Origin: Corynebacterium aquilae DSM 44791 | GTDB taxonomy: Bacteria > Actinomycetota > Actinomycetes > Mycobacteriales > Mycobacteriaceae | Reading direction: 5' to 3' | Length of the DNA stretch: 64,000 bases | Assembly: GCF_001941445.1 (NCBI RefSeq) | Contig: NZ_CP009245.1 | Coordinates: 1,883,992-1,947,991 of the forward strand | Program-made: the position numbers and the translations under genes | The notes under the pieces: generated by a model | Told to the model about the DNA's origin: nothing | Database searches by the model: none | Seen by the model: the letters and a program-made list of their open reading frames with translations, nothing else | Shown here: piece by piece, positions 1-9,146 of the stretch | Numbering within the stretch: position 1 is the stretch's first letter | Layout: every line of letters begins with the position of its first letter

Positions 1-397
1 CGATGGGTTCCGGTCGCTTCGTGGCCGGATCCAAAACCACGATGGTGCTAGTGGAAAACACACGGGTAGTTCCTTCCTGTACCAGTTCATGACTGACCTG
101 ATAGGAGGTGCGCCCAATGCGGGAAATCCACGCGTAGCCATCCACGATGACCGGACCGTCGTCGTCCGAGTGGTAGTTCAACTCGTCGTCGTATCTGACT
201 TCCAGCGTGCGCACGACCCGAGGATCACCGTGCGTTGCGCCCGGTTCCCACAGCGTGCCCGAACGCACGCGTAATTCCTCCAGCAACGTCACAATCGTTG
301 CATTGTTCACGTGGTGATTCGCATCCTGATCCGACCACCGAAGCTCCATCGAGACGTGAACCGCCTCGGCGGGAACACTTTGTGGGCGTGTACTCAC
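1..397 (-). CDS. acyl-CoA thioesterase, 4HBT/hotdog family (3' end beyond window)
   Basis: The reverse strand translates from a GTG at 397 through the left edge of the window, so only the N-terminal 132 residues are present. The stretch ELRWSDQDANHHVNN near residue 15 is the typical N-terminal signature of 4-hydroxybenzoyl-CoA thioesterase-like hotdog proteins (D-x-x-x-H-x-N). YDDELNYHSD near residue 65 fits the second strand region. Such enzymes hydrolyse acyl-CoA thioesters in the cytoplasm. The start is supported by AAGGGGG about 6 bases upstream of GTG; the ATG one base away is immediately closed by TGA. Which acyl-CoA is used cannot be told. Confidence 0.75.
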   Translation of the reverse strand, partial: MSTRPQSVPAEAVHVSMELRWSDQDANHHVNNATIVTLLEELRVRSGTLWEPGATHGDPRVVRTLEVRYDDELNYHSDDDGPVIVDGYAWISRIGRTSYQVSHELVQEGTTRVFSTSTIVVLDPATKRPEPI

Positions 398-543
398 ATC
401 AGCCCCCTTCTTGAGATCTGCTTGGAAAAGTTTCATCGGGGGAAAACCAGCGTTGACGCAAGATTTCTCCCCACACCACAAGAAAATGTGGCGCAGCTTA
501 CTTTTTCTAACGTACCGTTGTTGACGCTTATTCACATCGTTTT

Positions 544-574
544 TTGCCGCCATCGGCTCCGGCTTCGTTAATAT
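544..574 (+). promoter_or_regulatory. candidate promoter of the broken GNAT gene (leaderless)
   Basis: TTGCCG at 544-549 and TAATAT at 569-574 are separated by 19 bases. The -10 box ends only 7 bases before the ATG at 582 and no Shine-Dalgarno lies between, so a transcript would begin at or next to the start codon. Leaderless mRNAs are common in corynebacteria. This is inferred from sequence only. Confidence 0.35.
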
Positions 575-581
575 CTTCCCC

Positions 582-1085
582 ATGAGCGACCTGACTTTGC
601 GTCGACTGCGCCCGGAGGACGAAGACGCGGTGCGGGCCATCCACGAAGAATTTAAGAAAGACAATTTCAAGTTCCTCCTGTTTGACGGCACCTGGCCGGA
701 GGTTTTAGCAGCAGAGAGGAAGTACACCGAAGGTGTCAACCTCCCCAGTCACCGGGTTTCCGCAGATTTTTTTCTGGCCGTGCGCGATGACACCATCGTC
801 GGGCGTGTTTCTATTCGGCACCGACTTAACGACAATCTGCTGTAATACGCCGGCCATATTGGATACGGCGTCGCGCCCGCTTTTCGCAATCAGGGAATTG
901 CCACCGAAATCTTGCGACTCAGCATTGACAGGCTCCACGCAATGGGTACCCACCGCATTCTTGTCACCTGCGACGAAGACGACATCGCCTCGCGGAAGGT
1001 CATCGAAAAATGCGGTGGCGTGGAAGACGATGCGCCCCGTTCGCCTCGCTACCCGTCGACGGTTCGCTATTGGATCGACTCCTAA
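582..1085 (+). pseudogene. GNAT N-acetyltransferase gene interrupted by an in-frame TAA
   Basis: The frame starting at ATG 582 encodes a GNAT domain start (MSDLTLRRLRPEDEDAV) and reaches a TAA at 843-845. The same frame continues without any shift to TAA 1083-1085. The second part carries the acetyl-CoA binding core (HIGYGVAPAFRNQGIATE, near codons 92-109) and the usual GNAT C-terminus. In related proteins the stop position falls inside the sequence linking RHRLND to GGHIGYG, where a sense codon is expected. A single change such as CAA, GAA or AAA to TAA explains this. The full length of 167 codons fits the family. The 87-residue N-terminal product lacks the cofactor site and should be inactive, barring readthrough or a sequencing error. 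Confidence 0.8.
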
Positions 1086-1246
1086 TCCAGTGTGAGGCCA
1101 CCCTGGCGCCTTCGTACGCAACCGAAGCGATACCCCGGTAAGGACGGGTGATTTTCATGCGGACTCCCCTGGGATAGTCTCGGGCCATGCGAGCCTGCGC
1201 TCGCCGAGCACTACCACCGAGATTGGCGAGGAATTGGGAGTCAACG

Positions 1247-2389
1247 ATGACTGTTTTTTCACCTCGACTGCGGTTGAGCACGGTGTATCTCGGTGGGTTT
1301 ATCGGGCCTTTCACCGGGCAGGCCATCGCGGCGATTTTGCCGAGCGTGTCGCGCACATACGGCATTAGTGTGGCGCAGGCGTCGATGGGTATCACCATGT
1401 ATTTGGCACCGTTTGCGCTGACGATGCTTTTTTCTTCCGCGCTGGTGAAAGATCTTGCTCTGCACAGGGTGATTCGTTGGGCTTATGTGGTGATTACTCC
1501 TGCGGCTGTGTTGCAGGCATTCGGACAAAAATGGGCTGTGTTTTTGGCACTGTGCGCGGTGATGGGGGTGTGTAATGCTTTCACCACTCCCCTGTTTCAG
1601 ATCATCCTTAAGTCTGTGGTGCCTGCGGATCGCTTGGGCACTGCCTTAGGCACGTATGCTGCGATGCAGTCTTTGGGACTTTTGAGCGCGCCGCTGGTGG
1701 CGGGGTTTCTCGCCGAGAATTTTTCGTGGCAGTACATCTATCTGATTGTGGCGGTGTTGTCTGGCTGGGTGCTGTTGGTGGGTGCGCCGTATGCGTCATT
1801 TTCGCATCGGCAGTCTGCACAAGGCGAGCGGATGAGGTGGGGGTCGACGATGGTGTTTTTGTTGACTTGTTTTGTTATTGGTTTGTGCGTTGTTGGCGAA
1901 GGCTTCATGGTGGCGCTGTTTGTGGGTGACTTTTTTGGTTTAACTCCTTCTGCGGTCGGCGTGGTGGTGGCTTTGGGTGGGGCTGCTGGTTTTTTGTTTG
2001 TTCGCTTAATTGGCCGTCAGGCGGATCGGCGCGGTCCGGTGCCGGTGTTGATTGTGGCGAATGTGGTGGGCGCTTTCGCCATGGGGGTTATTCCTTTTGC
2101 CCCGGTGGTCGCTGTTGCCGCTGCAGGGTGGGCCTTGGCGGTTCTTGCTGGTCAAGGTATGCAGATGAGCATTAATATGCTGGTGTTGCGTAGCCCGGGT
2201 GGCGCGTCGTTGATTTCTACGGTGCAGGCGTTTCGCTTTATCGGGGTGGCGGTGGCGCCGGTGGTGTTTTTGCCGTTGTACTTGTCGCATCCCGTGGCAG
2301 CGTTTTCAATGTGTTGTGGGGCTTTGTTGGTTGCGGCGCTGGTCAACGTTGGTTTGGCTCGTTGGGGAGGTGTCGCCGTCAAACAGTGA
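1247..2389 (+). CDS. MFS transporter
   Basis: This encodes a 380-residue, very hydrophobic protein with about 12 predicted membrane segments. GRQADRRG in mid-protein matches the MFS loop motif, and GTALGTYAAMQSLG resembles the motif of the fifth helix in drug:H+ antiporters. It probably exports a small molecule across the cytoplasmic membrane; the substrate is unknown. An in-frame ATG lies upstream at 1187, but the residues before 1247 (RRALPPRLAR) look non-coding, and a GGAG lies about 8 bases before ATG 1247. It follows the broken GNAT gene on the same strand and probably has its own promoter. Confidence 0.75.
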   Translation: MTVFSPRLRLSTVYLGGFIGPFTGQAIAAILPSVSRTYGISVAQASMGITMYLAPFALTMLFSSALVKDLALHRVIRWAYVVITPAAVLQAFGQKWAVFLALCAVMGVCNAFTTPLFQIILKSVVPADRLGTALGTYAAMQSLGLLSAPLVAGFLAENFSWQYIYLIVAVLSGWVLLVGAPYASFSHRQSAQGERMRWGSTMVFLLTCFVIGLCVVGEGFMVALFVGDFFGLTPSAVGVVVALGGAAGFLFVRLIGRQADRRGPVPVLIVANVVGAFAMGVIPFAPVVAVAAAGWALAVLAGQGMQMSINMLVLRSPGGASLISTVQAFRFIGVAVAPVVFLPLYLSHPVAAFSMCCGALLVAALVNVGLARWGGVAVKQ

Positions 2390-2569
2390 AAGGATAGAGT
2401 TTTTTGCTGCTGCAGTAGTGCGACTTCGTCGGCGTAGAATTGGCATCGAGTGGCAGTAATGGTCTTGCCTGGCAAAAGTTTTATGGTGCAACTGCACACG
2501 CCGTGCCGGGGTTGCGTGGCCTGAAGCTGTGGCCTTAAATCATCGGATTTTTTCACGAAGGACTGTGTG

Positions 2570-3124
2570 ATGAATTCTTCCCCTCGCACGCACCACTGGA
2601 TCGCCTTGTTGGTTGGTGCGCTTTACATCCTGACGGGTGTCATCATTTTCTTTAACCCGTTGTGGAATATGGCTTTAATGGGCGTGTATTTGTCGTTGAT
2701 GATCACGCTGGGTGGATTTTTTGATTTGTGGCGTTATTTTGCGATTCCTAAGCGCTTCCGCCGTGCGACGAGTTTGCTGTTGTCGGTGGTCACCATCGTG
2801 TTGGGCATTGTGTTGTTGACGAGTTCTTTCGCCGAGCAGGTGACTTTGGTTCCGATCTTCATCGCGTTTTGGTTGATTTTCGCGGGCGCTTTCCGTATTT
2901 CGATGGGCGTGATGATTAAAAAGACTGCCCGGGATGCCGGCAAGCGTGTGATGTGGTCGGGTATTGGGGTGGTTGTTCTTGGTGTGGCGATGACTGTCGC
3001 TCCGGTGTTCTCCGCGGAGGTCATCAGTTACACGATCGCTTTTGGCTTTTTGACCATTGGTATTGCGAAGGTGGTTGATTTCTTCACTGGTCGTTCATCG
3101 ATCAATGAGTTCAGCTGGCTCTAA
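2570..3124 (+). CDS. HdeD/DUF308-type membrane protein
   Basis: This is a 184-residue protein with six hydrophobic segments arranged as repeated helix pairs, as in the HdeD/DUF308 family of small integral membrane proteins (related to the E. coli acid-resistance protein HdeD). Segments such as WIALLVGALYILTGVIIFF and TIAFGFLTIGIAKVVDFF show the pattern. A GTG at 2567 directly precedes the ATG at 2570; AAGGA at about 2557 could serve either. Function in actinobacteria is unknown. It converges with pyk, with hairpins between them. Confidence 0.65.
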   Translation: MNSSPRTHHWIALLVGALYILTGVIIFFNPLWNMALMGVYLSLMITLGGFFDLWRYFAIPKRFRRATSLLLSVVTIVLGIVLLTSSFAEQVTLVPIFIAFWLIFAGAFRISMGVMIKKTARDAGKRVMWSGIGVVVLGVAMTVAPVFSAEVISYTIAFGFLTIGIAKVVDFFTGRSSINEFSWL

Positions 3125-3183
3125 GGCCTGTTGGTTTTCCTTTTAGCCTCTTTTGAGGCGTTCTTAAAGGAGGAAAGCAAAAG

Positions 3184-3228
3184 ATGAGGGGTGTGGTTTC
3201 CACGTTTTGTGGAAGCCACACCCCTCAT
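3184..3228 (-). terminator. hairpin terminator downstream of pyk
   Basis: An 18-base arm at 3184-3201 pairs with 3211-3228 across a 9-base loop with one G-T wobble. On the minus strand it is followed by CTTTTGCTTT, fitting a Rho-independent terminator for pyk. A second, smaller stem (GCCTC/GAGGC, near 3148-3160) may serve the plus-strand gene that ends at 3124. Confidence 0.75.
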
Positions 3229-3253
3229 GCTGTGCGGGAAGTGCTGTTAGGAG

Positions 3254-4789
3254 CTACTTCTTCTTGGACTTCTTTTTGCCTTTGGACTTGGAGTCCTTTT
3301 TGGCGGAAGTTTCGGTGTTTTTGCCGCTGGCTGCGACGTCCGCTTTGACGGAGTCGGCGGGCGGCAGGTGGGTGTCTTCACCGAGCAGGTGCACGTGGAT
3401 CATGTTGGTGTTACCAGCGACTCCCGGAGGGGTACCGGCAACGACGACCATCATGTCGTCGCGCTTGTACTCTTCCATGGCCAGCAGCTGGGAATCGACC
3501 TGACGCATCATATCGTCGGTGTCTTCGACCGGGTCGGTGAGGAAGGTTTGTGCACCCCAGGTCAGGGCCAGCTGGCTGCGGACGGCGATGTTCGGGGTGA
3601 ACACCAGCAGCGGCAGGTGGGAATGCAGGCGTGCCAGGCGCTTGGCGGTGTCACCGGAGGTGGTGAAGGCCACCAGAGCCTTGGCGTTGAGTCGCTCAGC
3701 GATTTCGCGAGCGGAGTAGGAAATCACGCCACGCTTGGTGCGGGGCATGTGGCTCAGCGGCGGGACGTGGCCGTCGGACTCGGCGACACGCACGATGCGG
3801 GCCATGGTGCGGACCACGTTTTGCGGGTCTTTACCGACGGAGGTTTCACCGGAGAGCATGACGGCGTCGGCACCGTCGAGGACGGCATTGGCGACGTCGG
3901 AGGCTTCCGCACGGGTCGGGCGGGAGTTCTCGATCATGGAGTCGAGCATCTGGGTGGCCACGATGACCGGCTTGGCGTTTTCGCGGGCGATTTGGATGGC
4001 TCGCTTTTGGACCAGCGGGACGTCTTCGAGGGGAACCTCAACGCCGAGGTCACCGCGGGCGATCATAACGGCGTCGAAGGCCAGGATGATGGATTCGAGA
4101 GCGTCGACTGCTTCGGGCTTTTCCAGTTTGGCGATAACGGGGACGCGACGTCCCTCTTCGTCCATGACGGCGTGCACGAGCTCGATGTCGGCGGGGGAAC
4201 GCACGAAGGACAGGGCGATGAAGTCAACGCCGAGCTTCAGCGCGAAGCGCAGGTCGGCGATGTCTTTTTCGCTCAGTGCGGGGACGGAGATGTCCATGCC
4301 GGGCAGGGACACGCCCTTGTTGTTGGAGACGGGGCCGCCTTCCACGACCTCGCACACCACGTCGTTACCTTCGACGTTGACGCACACGAGGCCGACCTTG
4401 CCGTCGTCGACCAGGAGTCGGTCGCCGGGCTTGGCGTCTTTGGCGAGGTTCTTGTAGGTCGTCGATACGCGATCGTGGGTGCCGGCCACATCGTCGACGG
4501 TGATGCGGACGGTTTCGCCGGTCTCCCAGTAGGTGCTGCCGTCGACGAAGCGTCCCAGGCGGATCTTGGGGCCCTGCAGGTCGGCCAGGACGCCGATGGC
4601 GCGGCCGGTCTCGTCAGTGGCCTCACGGACCCACTTGTAGTTCTTTTCGTGGTCCGGGTAGTCGCCGTGAGAGAAGTTCAGGCGGGCGACGTCCATGCCG
4701 GCTTGCGCCAGCCCAAGGATGCCCTCCTTGCTGGCGACAGCGGGGCCGAGGGTACATACAATCTTTGTTCGTCTTTCCACGTCCCCCAC
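3254..4789 (-). CDS. pyk: pyruvate kinase with lysine-rich C-terminal tail
   Basis: Pyruvate kinase makes pyruvate and ATP from phosphoenolpyruvate and ADP in the last step of glycolysis. Signature blocks are RRTKIVCTLGPA at the N-terminus, NFSHGD near residue 37, DLQGPKIRLG near 70, the active-site region IARGDLGVEVP near 245 and MLDSMIENSRPTRAE shortly after. The chosen GTG at 4789 (511 residues) has AAGG 6 bases upstream and fits the family's usual N-terminus; a longer GTG start at 4825 is possible. The protein is about 35 residues longer than the roughly 475 typical of the genus. The excess is a hydrophilic tail ending in runs of lysine (KSKGKKKSKKK), outside the conserved fold. Confidence 0.97.
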   Translation of the reverse strand: MGDVERRTKIVCTLGPAVASKEGILGLAQAGMDVARLNFSHGDYPDHEKNYKWVREATDETGRAIGVLADLQGPKIRLGRFVDGSTYWETGETVRITVDDVAGTHDRVSTTYKNLAKDAKPGDRLLVDDGKVGLVCVNVEGNDVVCEVVEGGPVSNNKGVSLPGMDISVPALSEKDIADLRFALKLGVDFIALSFVRSPADIELVHAVMDEEGRRVPVIAKLEKPEAVDALESIILAFDAVMIARGDLGVEVPLEDVPLVQKRAIQIARENAKPVIVATQMLDSMIENSRPTRAEASDVANAVLDGADAVMLSGETSVGKDPQNVVRTMARIVRVAESDGHVPPLSHMPRTKRGVISYSAREIAERLNAKALVAFTTSGDTAKRLARLHSHLPLLVFTPNIAVRSQLALTWGAQTFLTDPVEDTDDMMRQVDSQLLAMEEYKRDDMMVVVAGTPPGVAGNTNMIHVHLLGEDTHLPPADSVKADVAASGKNTETSAKKDSKSKGKKKSKKK

Positions 4790-5085
4790 ACTAGTGACCT
4801 TGGTGTGGTTTCTGCTATCGGTCACACTGTTGCAGCCTGCTGGTTATGCCCAGTGAACACCGCGAATCCGAAGATCCGGATCGTGCCGGAACTCATGCAT
4901 CACATGCCCTTTGCCCACATAAACGGGCACAAACAAACATTTTGCCAACATTCCGAGGCCTTCCCGAGACCTGACTCACACCACCAATGCAGTCGGGTTT
5001 GATGTTCATCACATTTAGGGCGGAGGACGCGGAATCGCCGTCGGACCGTTATCGGTGGTCGTTTTCTCCGACCGGTGATTGCTAA

Positions 5086-5478
5086 TTAGGACCCGACCAC
5101 ACCCAACGCAACCACGCCAGCCATGTACACCCCAGTGCCACCCACGAGGGCGAGCATCATCGACCGCCGCCACCACTGCAGCAGCACCGTGCACACTCCC
5201 GCGAACACCCCCAGCACGGGATGCTCCATACCCACCGCGCCGTCAACGGCAAGCACGGTCATCACTCCCAAGGGCAACACCACGCTCGCCCGTGACAAGA
5301 TCTGCGAATGCTTGAGCGCATGGGCAGCCACAAAGGGCACCGCCCGGAGAACCAACGTCACCGCACCAACAAGGGCGACCACAGCAATCGCATGAGACAG
5401 TCGCACGCCCTCCGGCAATCCAAAACGACCCGGCGCGACCGAGGCGGCCGCCCACGTCACCGCCATTGCTTCACTCAT
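5086..5478 (-). CDS. brnE: AzlD/BrnE-type branched-chain amino acid exporter, small subunit
   Basis: This 130-residue protein has four hydrophobic segments and the AzlD-family pattern (VTLVLRAVPFVAAHALKHSQ, then LPLGVMTVLAV). AzlD/BrnE proteins form two-component exporters with AzlC/BrnF; in C. glutamicum BrnFE exports isoleucine, leucine, valine and methionine. The ATG at 5478 overlaps the stop codon of the upstream partner gene by 4 bases (ATGA), showing translational coupling and setting the start. The residues before it in the longer open frame are not membrane-protein-like. Substrate is inferred from the family. Confidence 0.8.
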   Translation of the reverse strand: MSEAMAVTWAAASVAPGRFGLPEGVRLSHAIAVVALVGAVTLVLRAVPFVAAHALKHSQILSRASVVLPLGVMTVLAVDGAVGMEHPVLGVFAGVCTVLLQWWRRSMMLALVGGTGVYMAGVVALGVVGS

Positions 5479-6200
5479 TGTTTTGCCTTTGTCATCCGGC
5501 GGATTTTTGTGGTGGCTGGTTTCGTCGTAGCCAATCCGGGGGCCATCGCGATGGTTGCGTACATAACCAGTGCGATCATTAGCGCCGCGCTGGGTGCAGC
5601 AATGGTGGTTAGTGCGATGCACCCCACGGCCACAGCCACCAGGCGGGGTGCTCGGGCACTGCGGTAGGCTTCGGTCGCTAGCGCTGCGAATAGTGCCGGC
5701 AGGATGAAATCAATTCCTGGTAGTTGGCCGGGGATTCGGGCACCGATGATCGCGCCGATGATGCCGGGAATGACCCATGCGAGCTGACAGAAAAGGTGCA
5801 ACCACACGAGTAGGCGTGGCGAGGTTTTGGTTTTTCCTGCTAGGAGCGCGTATGCCTCATCGGTGAGTGAGTACACGGTATAGGCGCCTGCTAGTCCCGT
5901 GGTTCGGGGATGGGTTAGTCCGTAGAAGATGTGGCGGAAATTTACTACTAGCGCGGTGACCGCTGCGGTCACTAGCCCCGCGCCGGAGCTGATGAGTCCC
6001 AGCGCTAGAAATTCCATGCTTCCCGAGTAGATCACGAGCGAGAGGATGGGCGCCCAAAACCAGGCGAAACCCGACTGGGTGACCACGATGCCGAAGGCTA
6101 GCCCTAGGGGCACTAGGCCCAGCAGCATTGGTGCGCACAGTTGGGCTGCTTGCCTGCATTCGCTGGGTTTTGGGGGTGTGGGCGTGGTGGGTTGGTTCAT
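5475..6200 (-). CDS. brnF: AzlC/BrnF-type branched-chain amino acid exporter, large subunit
   Basis: This integral membrane protein has about seven hydrophobic segments. AzlC features include a small-residue-rich first helix (LGLVPLGLAFGIVV), SGSMEFLALGLISSG and NFRHIFYGLTHP, followed by SLTDEAYAL. It pairs with the overlapping small subunit to export branched-chain amino acids. ATG 6200 gives 241 residues and has AAAGG just upstream, though very close; a TTG at 6239 would add 13 polar residues. It lies between lgt and pyk on the same strand. In C. glutamicum the pair is controlled by a divergent Lrp gene, which is not present here. Confidence 0.8.
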   Translation of the reverse strand: MNQPTTPTPPKPSECRQAAQLCAPMLLGLVPLGLAFGIVVTQSGFAWFWAPILSLVIYSGSMEFLALGLISSGAGLVTAAVTALVVNFRHIFYGLTHPRTTGLAGAYTVYSLTDEAYALLAGKTKTSPRLLVWLHLFCQLAWVIPGIIGAIIGARIPGQLPGIDFILPALFAALATEAYRSARAPRLVAVAVGCIALTTIAAPSAALMIALVMYATIAMAPGLATTKPATTKIRRMTKAKQ

Positions 6201-6295
6201 TGCCTTTGTCTGCAGCTTCTGACTGCTGTCGTGGGACAAAGTTCGAGGGCTCTACTTTGTGTACGGCGCTTGGGAGGGTGTGACTAGGACGTGTT

Positions 6296-7255
6296 CTAGC
6301 GTGTTTCTTGTGCGCCCGGTGTGTTGGTGGAGGTGGTCGCAGCGCCCGTAGCGGGGTCGGTGGTGGTCGCTGTTGGTGCGCGTAGTGGTTGCTCACCGCG
6401 GACTTGTTCGGGGGTTTCTCGCCATTTGCGCATCAGTACGAAGATCGCAAGGAATACGACGAACAAGACGGTGTACATCACCGAGTTGACGCGGAATCCG
6501 AAAAGCAGTGTGGCGGCATCGGAGCGCATGAGCTCGACAAAGAATCGCCCGAATGAGTAGGCCACCACATAGGCCACGAATACGGAGCCTCGGCCCAGTC
6601 GGAAGCGGCGGTCAATGAGAATCAGTGCGACGCACACGGCGACATTCCACACCAATTCGTAGAGGAAGGTGGGATGAACTACCGCGAGGACGTGGCCGTC
6701 AGAGTGCCCGTTGAGCGGGGCTAGCGCCCCGGTGGCGTCGACGCGTCGGTAAATTTCCAGGCCCCATGGCACATCGGTGGGGCGCCCGTAGAGTTCCTGG
6801 TTGAACCAGTTTCCTAGGCGGCCGATGCCTTGCGCCAAGATGAGGCCGGGGGCGATTGAGTCCGCCAGTGGGCCGAGGGGCAGTTTGCGGTAGCGCATCA
6901 GTGCCCATACGCCAAGCCCCCCCAGTACCACGGCGCCGAGGATGCCCAGCCCACCGTTGGTGATCTTGAATACGTCCCATGGGTTGCAGTCGGCACAGAA
7001 ATACTTCTCGTGGTCGGTCAGCACGTGGTAGATGCGTCCGCCGATGATGCCGGCGGGAACGATGACTAGTGCGGCTTCATCGATGATGGCGGGATCGCCA
7101 CCGCGTGCGACGTAGCGCTTCTTCGACAGCCACAATGCGACGAGGATGCCGGCAATGATGCACAGTGCGTATGCGCGCAAGGGAATGGGGCCCACATGCC
7201 ACACTCCCTGTGGCGGGGAAGGAATCAGCGCGAGGTTGAGGGTATTCACAAGCAC
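6296..7255 (-). CDS. lgt: prolipoprotein diacylglyceryl transferase
   Basis: Lgt moves a diacylglyceryl group from phosphatidylglycerol onto the lipobox cysteine of prolipoproteins, the first lipidation step, in the cytoplasmic membrane. The signature [13 protein letters not shown] lies near residues 143-155, and PIPLRAYAL near residue 23 and HPTFLYE near 200 are also conserved. About seven membrane segments are visible. At 319 residues with a Thr/Ala-rich tail it is typical for actinobacteria. GTG 7255 has AAGG 8 bases upstream; GTG 7249 is an alternative. trpC lies upstream on the same strand, as in C. glutamicum. Confidence 0.95.
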   Translation of the reverse strand: MLVNTLNLALIPSPPQGVWHVGPIPLRAYALCIIAGILVALWLSKKRYVARGGDPAIIDEAALVIVPAGIIGGRIYHVLTDHEKYFCADCNPWDVFKITNGGLGILGAVVLGGLGVWALMRYRKLPLGPLADSIAPGLILAQGIGRLGNWFNQELYGRPTDVPWGLEIYRRVDATGALAPLNGHSDGHVLAVVHPTFLYELVWNVAVCVALILIDRRFRLGRGSVFVAYVVAYSFGRFFVELMRSDAATLLFGFRVNSVMYTVLFVVFLAIFVLMRKWRETPEQVRGEQPLRAPTATTTDPATGAATTSTNTPGAQETR

Positions 7256-7363
7256 CTAGTGTGCCTTATTCCGCCGGTGCCCCGCACCGTTGGGTAGAAC
7301 TTCGGTTTGCCGAGAGGACTTCATTTGTTTGCTGGGAGGTCCTCCCCCACCCCGGGCGGGGCT

Positions 7364-8173
7364 TTAGAAGCTACTGGGGCAGGCTGGGTGTTGGCCTGCT
7401 GCGACGAGCTGGCGGCACAGCGAGGCGGGTTGGGATGCGGTGACTAATTCTTCACCGATGACCACGGCATCGGCACCGGCGCCGGCGTATGCCATCAGGT
7501 CTCGGGCGGTGCGTACCCCAGACAGGGCGATCTTGACGACCTCCCGAGGAAGCCCGGGTGCGATGTCAGCGAAAGCTTCCCGGTTGAGGGTCATGGTGCG
7601 CAGGTTGCGGGCGTTCACCCCGATGACGCGGGCACCGGCATCGACTGCCAGGGAGGCTTCCTCCGGGGATTGGACCTCTACCAGGGCGACCATGCCTAAG
7701 GATTGGATACGGTCCAACAAGGAGGCCATGTGTGAGGGGTCGAGGGCGCTGACCAGCAAGGGCACCATGTCGGCCCCGAAATAGCGGGCCTCGTGGATTT
7801 GGTAGGGATCCACGATGAAGTCTTTGCACATCACGGGAACCTGCACGGCCTTTTTCACCGCTGCGAGATCCTCCAGCGACCCTTTGAAGCGACGGCGTTC
7901 CGTTTGGCAACCGATCATCGCTGCGCCACCCATTTCGAAGGCTTGGGCCAGGCTGGCGGCGGAATCGATGCGCGCGATCTCCCCTTTCGCGGGGGTGGCG
8001 CGCTTAATTTCGGCAATCACGGCACAGCCGGGAACCTTCAGGGCAGCCAGTGCGTCACGGGGGGCGGGAACACTGCGGGACATGGCTTTGATGTCCTGAA
8101 AACTCACCACCGCTTCGCGCGCTGCGACGTCTTCTCTGACTCCGGCGATGATCTGGTCGAAAACGGTGGTCAA
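7364..8173 (-). CDS. trpC: indole-3-glycerol phosphate synthase
   Basis: This enzyme forms indole-3-glycerol phosphate from carboxyphenylamino-deoxyribulose phosphate in tryptophan synthesis. The 269-residue (beta/alpha)8 protein shows EIKRATPAKGEI near residue 55, VMCKDFIVDPYQIHEAR near 115, GVNARNL near 185 and ALSGVRTARDL near 215, all typical of TrpC. It is a stand-alone TrpC with no TrpF domain. C. glutamicum also carries a trpC-like gene here, separate from its trp operon, so this may be a second copy; the rest of the genome is needed to tell. It lies downstream of the Trp-associated membrane protein gene. Confidence 0.93.
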   Translation of the reverse strand: MTTVFDQIIAGVREDVAAREAVVSFQDIKAMSRSVPAPRDALAALKVPGCAVIAEIKRATPAKGEIARIDSAASLAQAFEMGGAAMIGCQTERRRFKGSLEDLAAVKKAVQVPVMCKDFIVDPYQIHEARYFGADMVPLLVSALDPSHMASLLDRIQSLGMVALVEVQSPEEASLAVDAGARVIGVNARNLRTMTLNREAFADIAPGLPREVVKIALSGVRTARDLMAYAGAGADAVVIGEELVTASQPASLCRQLVAAGQHPACPSSF

Positions 8174-8405
8174 GTCCTGCCCCCTTTCGTGTCCTCAAGG
8201 TCAGCTTGCTCTGTACGAGGCTGGGGTGACGGTGGAGTCACCACACGACCCTCGGTGTTATCTCCGACACTATCTGGCAAAAGCACTAATAGGAAATCGA
8301 ATACGCATGCTTATTGAGCCGCCACCCATGATGGGAAAACTCCATCAGCACGGCTTGGGGGTCAAGCTGCGCCTTTGTGCCGCAACGTGGCTTCACCGGC
8401 CGACG

Positions 8406-9098
8406 CTAGGCAGTGGGATCAATGTCCGCGTCGAGCGCATCCCACATCACTCGGGGCGCATCACCGGTGGTGAGTTTTTCTTGTTTGATCTTTGCAACGT
8501 CCTCGCTGAGCCGCTCGCGACGCGCGGCGGTCGCCTCGTAGGCGTTGCGTTTAGCGGAATCCGTCCCCGGCTTGACCGCCACTACTAGCCCGCCAATCAG
8601 CGCGATGGCGCACCCCGCGAAGGCCAGGTAGGGGCCGGTGGGGTGCACGCTGATGCTTTCCACGGTGGCCCATTGGCTAATGCGCGCCTGGGTGGCTTGG
8701 CCGGTGGTAGCACCAGCGGTCAAAAGCCCTTGGGCGCGCTGCAGGGAGGGGCTGCCGGCAACGACCGCCAGGGGCGACCAGCTGGCAGCGATGGCGGCAA
8801 CGGCGGCGATGCCCCCGACCACGCGACGCCCCAAGGCCCGCAGCGCGAAAGCCGCGATGGCCGCAACAATGACCACGAAAGCCAGGGCGGCGAGCTCTGT
8901 CGACCAGGTCGATCCCGCCAGCTGGTGGGTGGCGGTGCCGGATTTGTCGTCGAAGGATTCGACTGTCATCCAGTCCATGCGCCCGGCAGCCCACATGACG
9001 ACACCACCGACGGCCATGGCAAGCGCCCCCAGGCGTGACGCCCGGCGGTTTTCGCTGGCGGCGGCGGTGCTGGGTGCGGTCGTGGGGGTGTCTGCCAT
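8406..9098 (-). CDS. Trp biosynthesis-associated membrane protein
   Basis: This is a 230-residue protein with four hydrophobic segments: near residues 25-40, 70-90, 95-115 and 160-180. The last is followed by a charged, cytoplasm-like tail. It matches the actinobacterial family whose members lie next to trpC (the Rv1610 type in Mycobacterium), and trpC is the next gene downstream here. The family's role is unknown beyond this linkage. The N-terminal 20 residues are Thr/Ala/Ser-rich. It follows hisI by 48 bases and could share its transcript. The 232 bases between it and trpC hold no recognisable gene. Confidence 0.75.
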   Translation of the reverse strand: MADTPTTAPSTAAASENRRASRLGALAMAVGGVVMWAAGRMDWMTVESFDDKSGTATHQLAGSTWSTELAALAFVVIVAAIAAFALRALGRRVVGGIAAVAAIAASWSPLAVVAGSPSLQRAQGLLTAGATTGQATQARISQWATVESISVHPTGPYLAFAGCAIALIGGLVVAVKPGTDSAKRNAYEATAARRERLSEDVAKIKQEKLTTGDAPRVMWDALDADIDPTA

Positions 9099-9146
9099 GG
9101 GGTTTTCCTTGAAGGTGACGGCCGCGTCGCGGCGGGTCGGGATTTT

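Noticed and set aside
3368..5002. A 544-residue open frame antisense to pyk.
   Set aside because: Shadow of pyk; Gly/His/Val-rich without motifs and running into the pyk promoter region.
7346..7363. A C/G-rich run downstream of trpC as a terminator.
   Set aside because: The stem CCCCGCC/GGTGGGG leaves almost no loop and no T-run follows, so it was not called.
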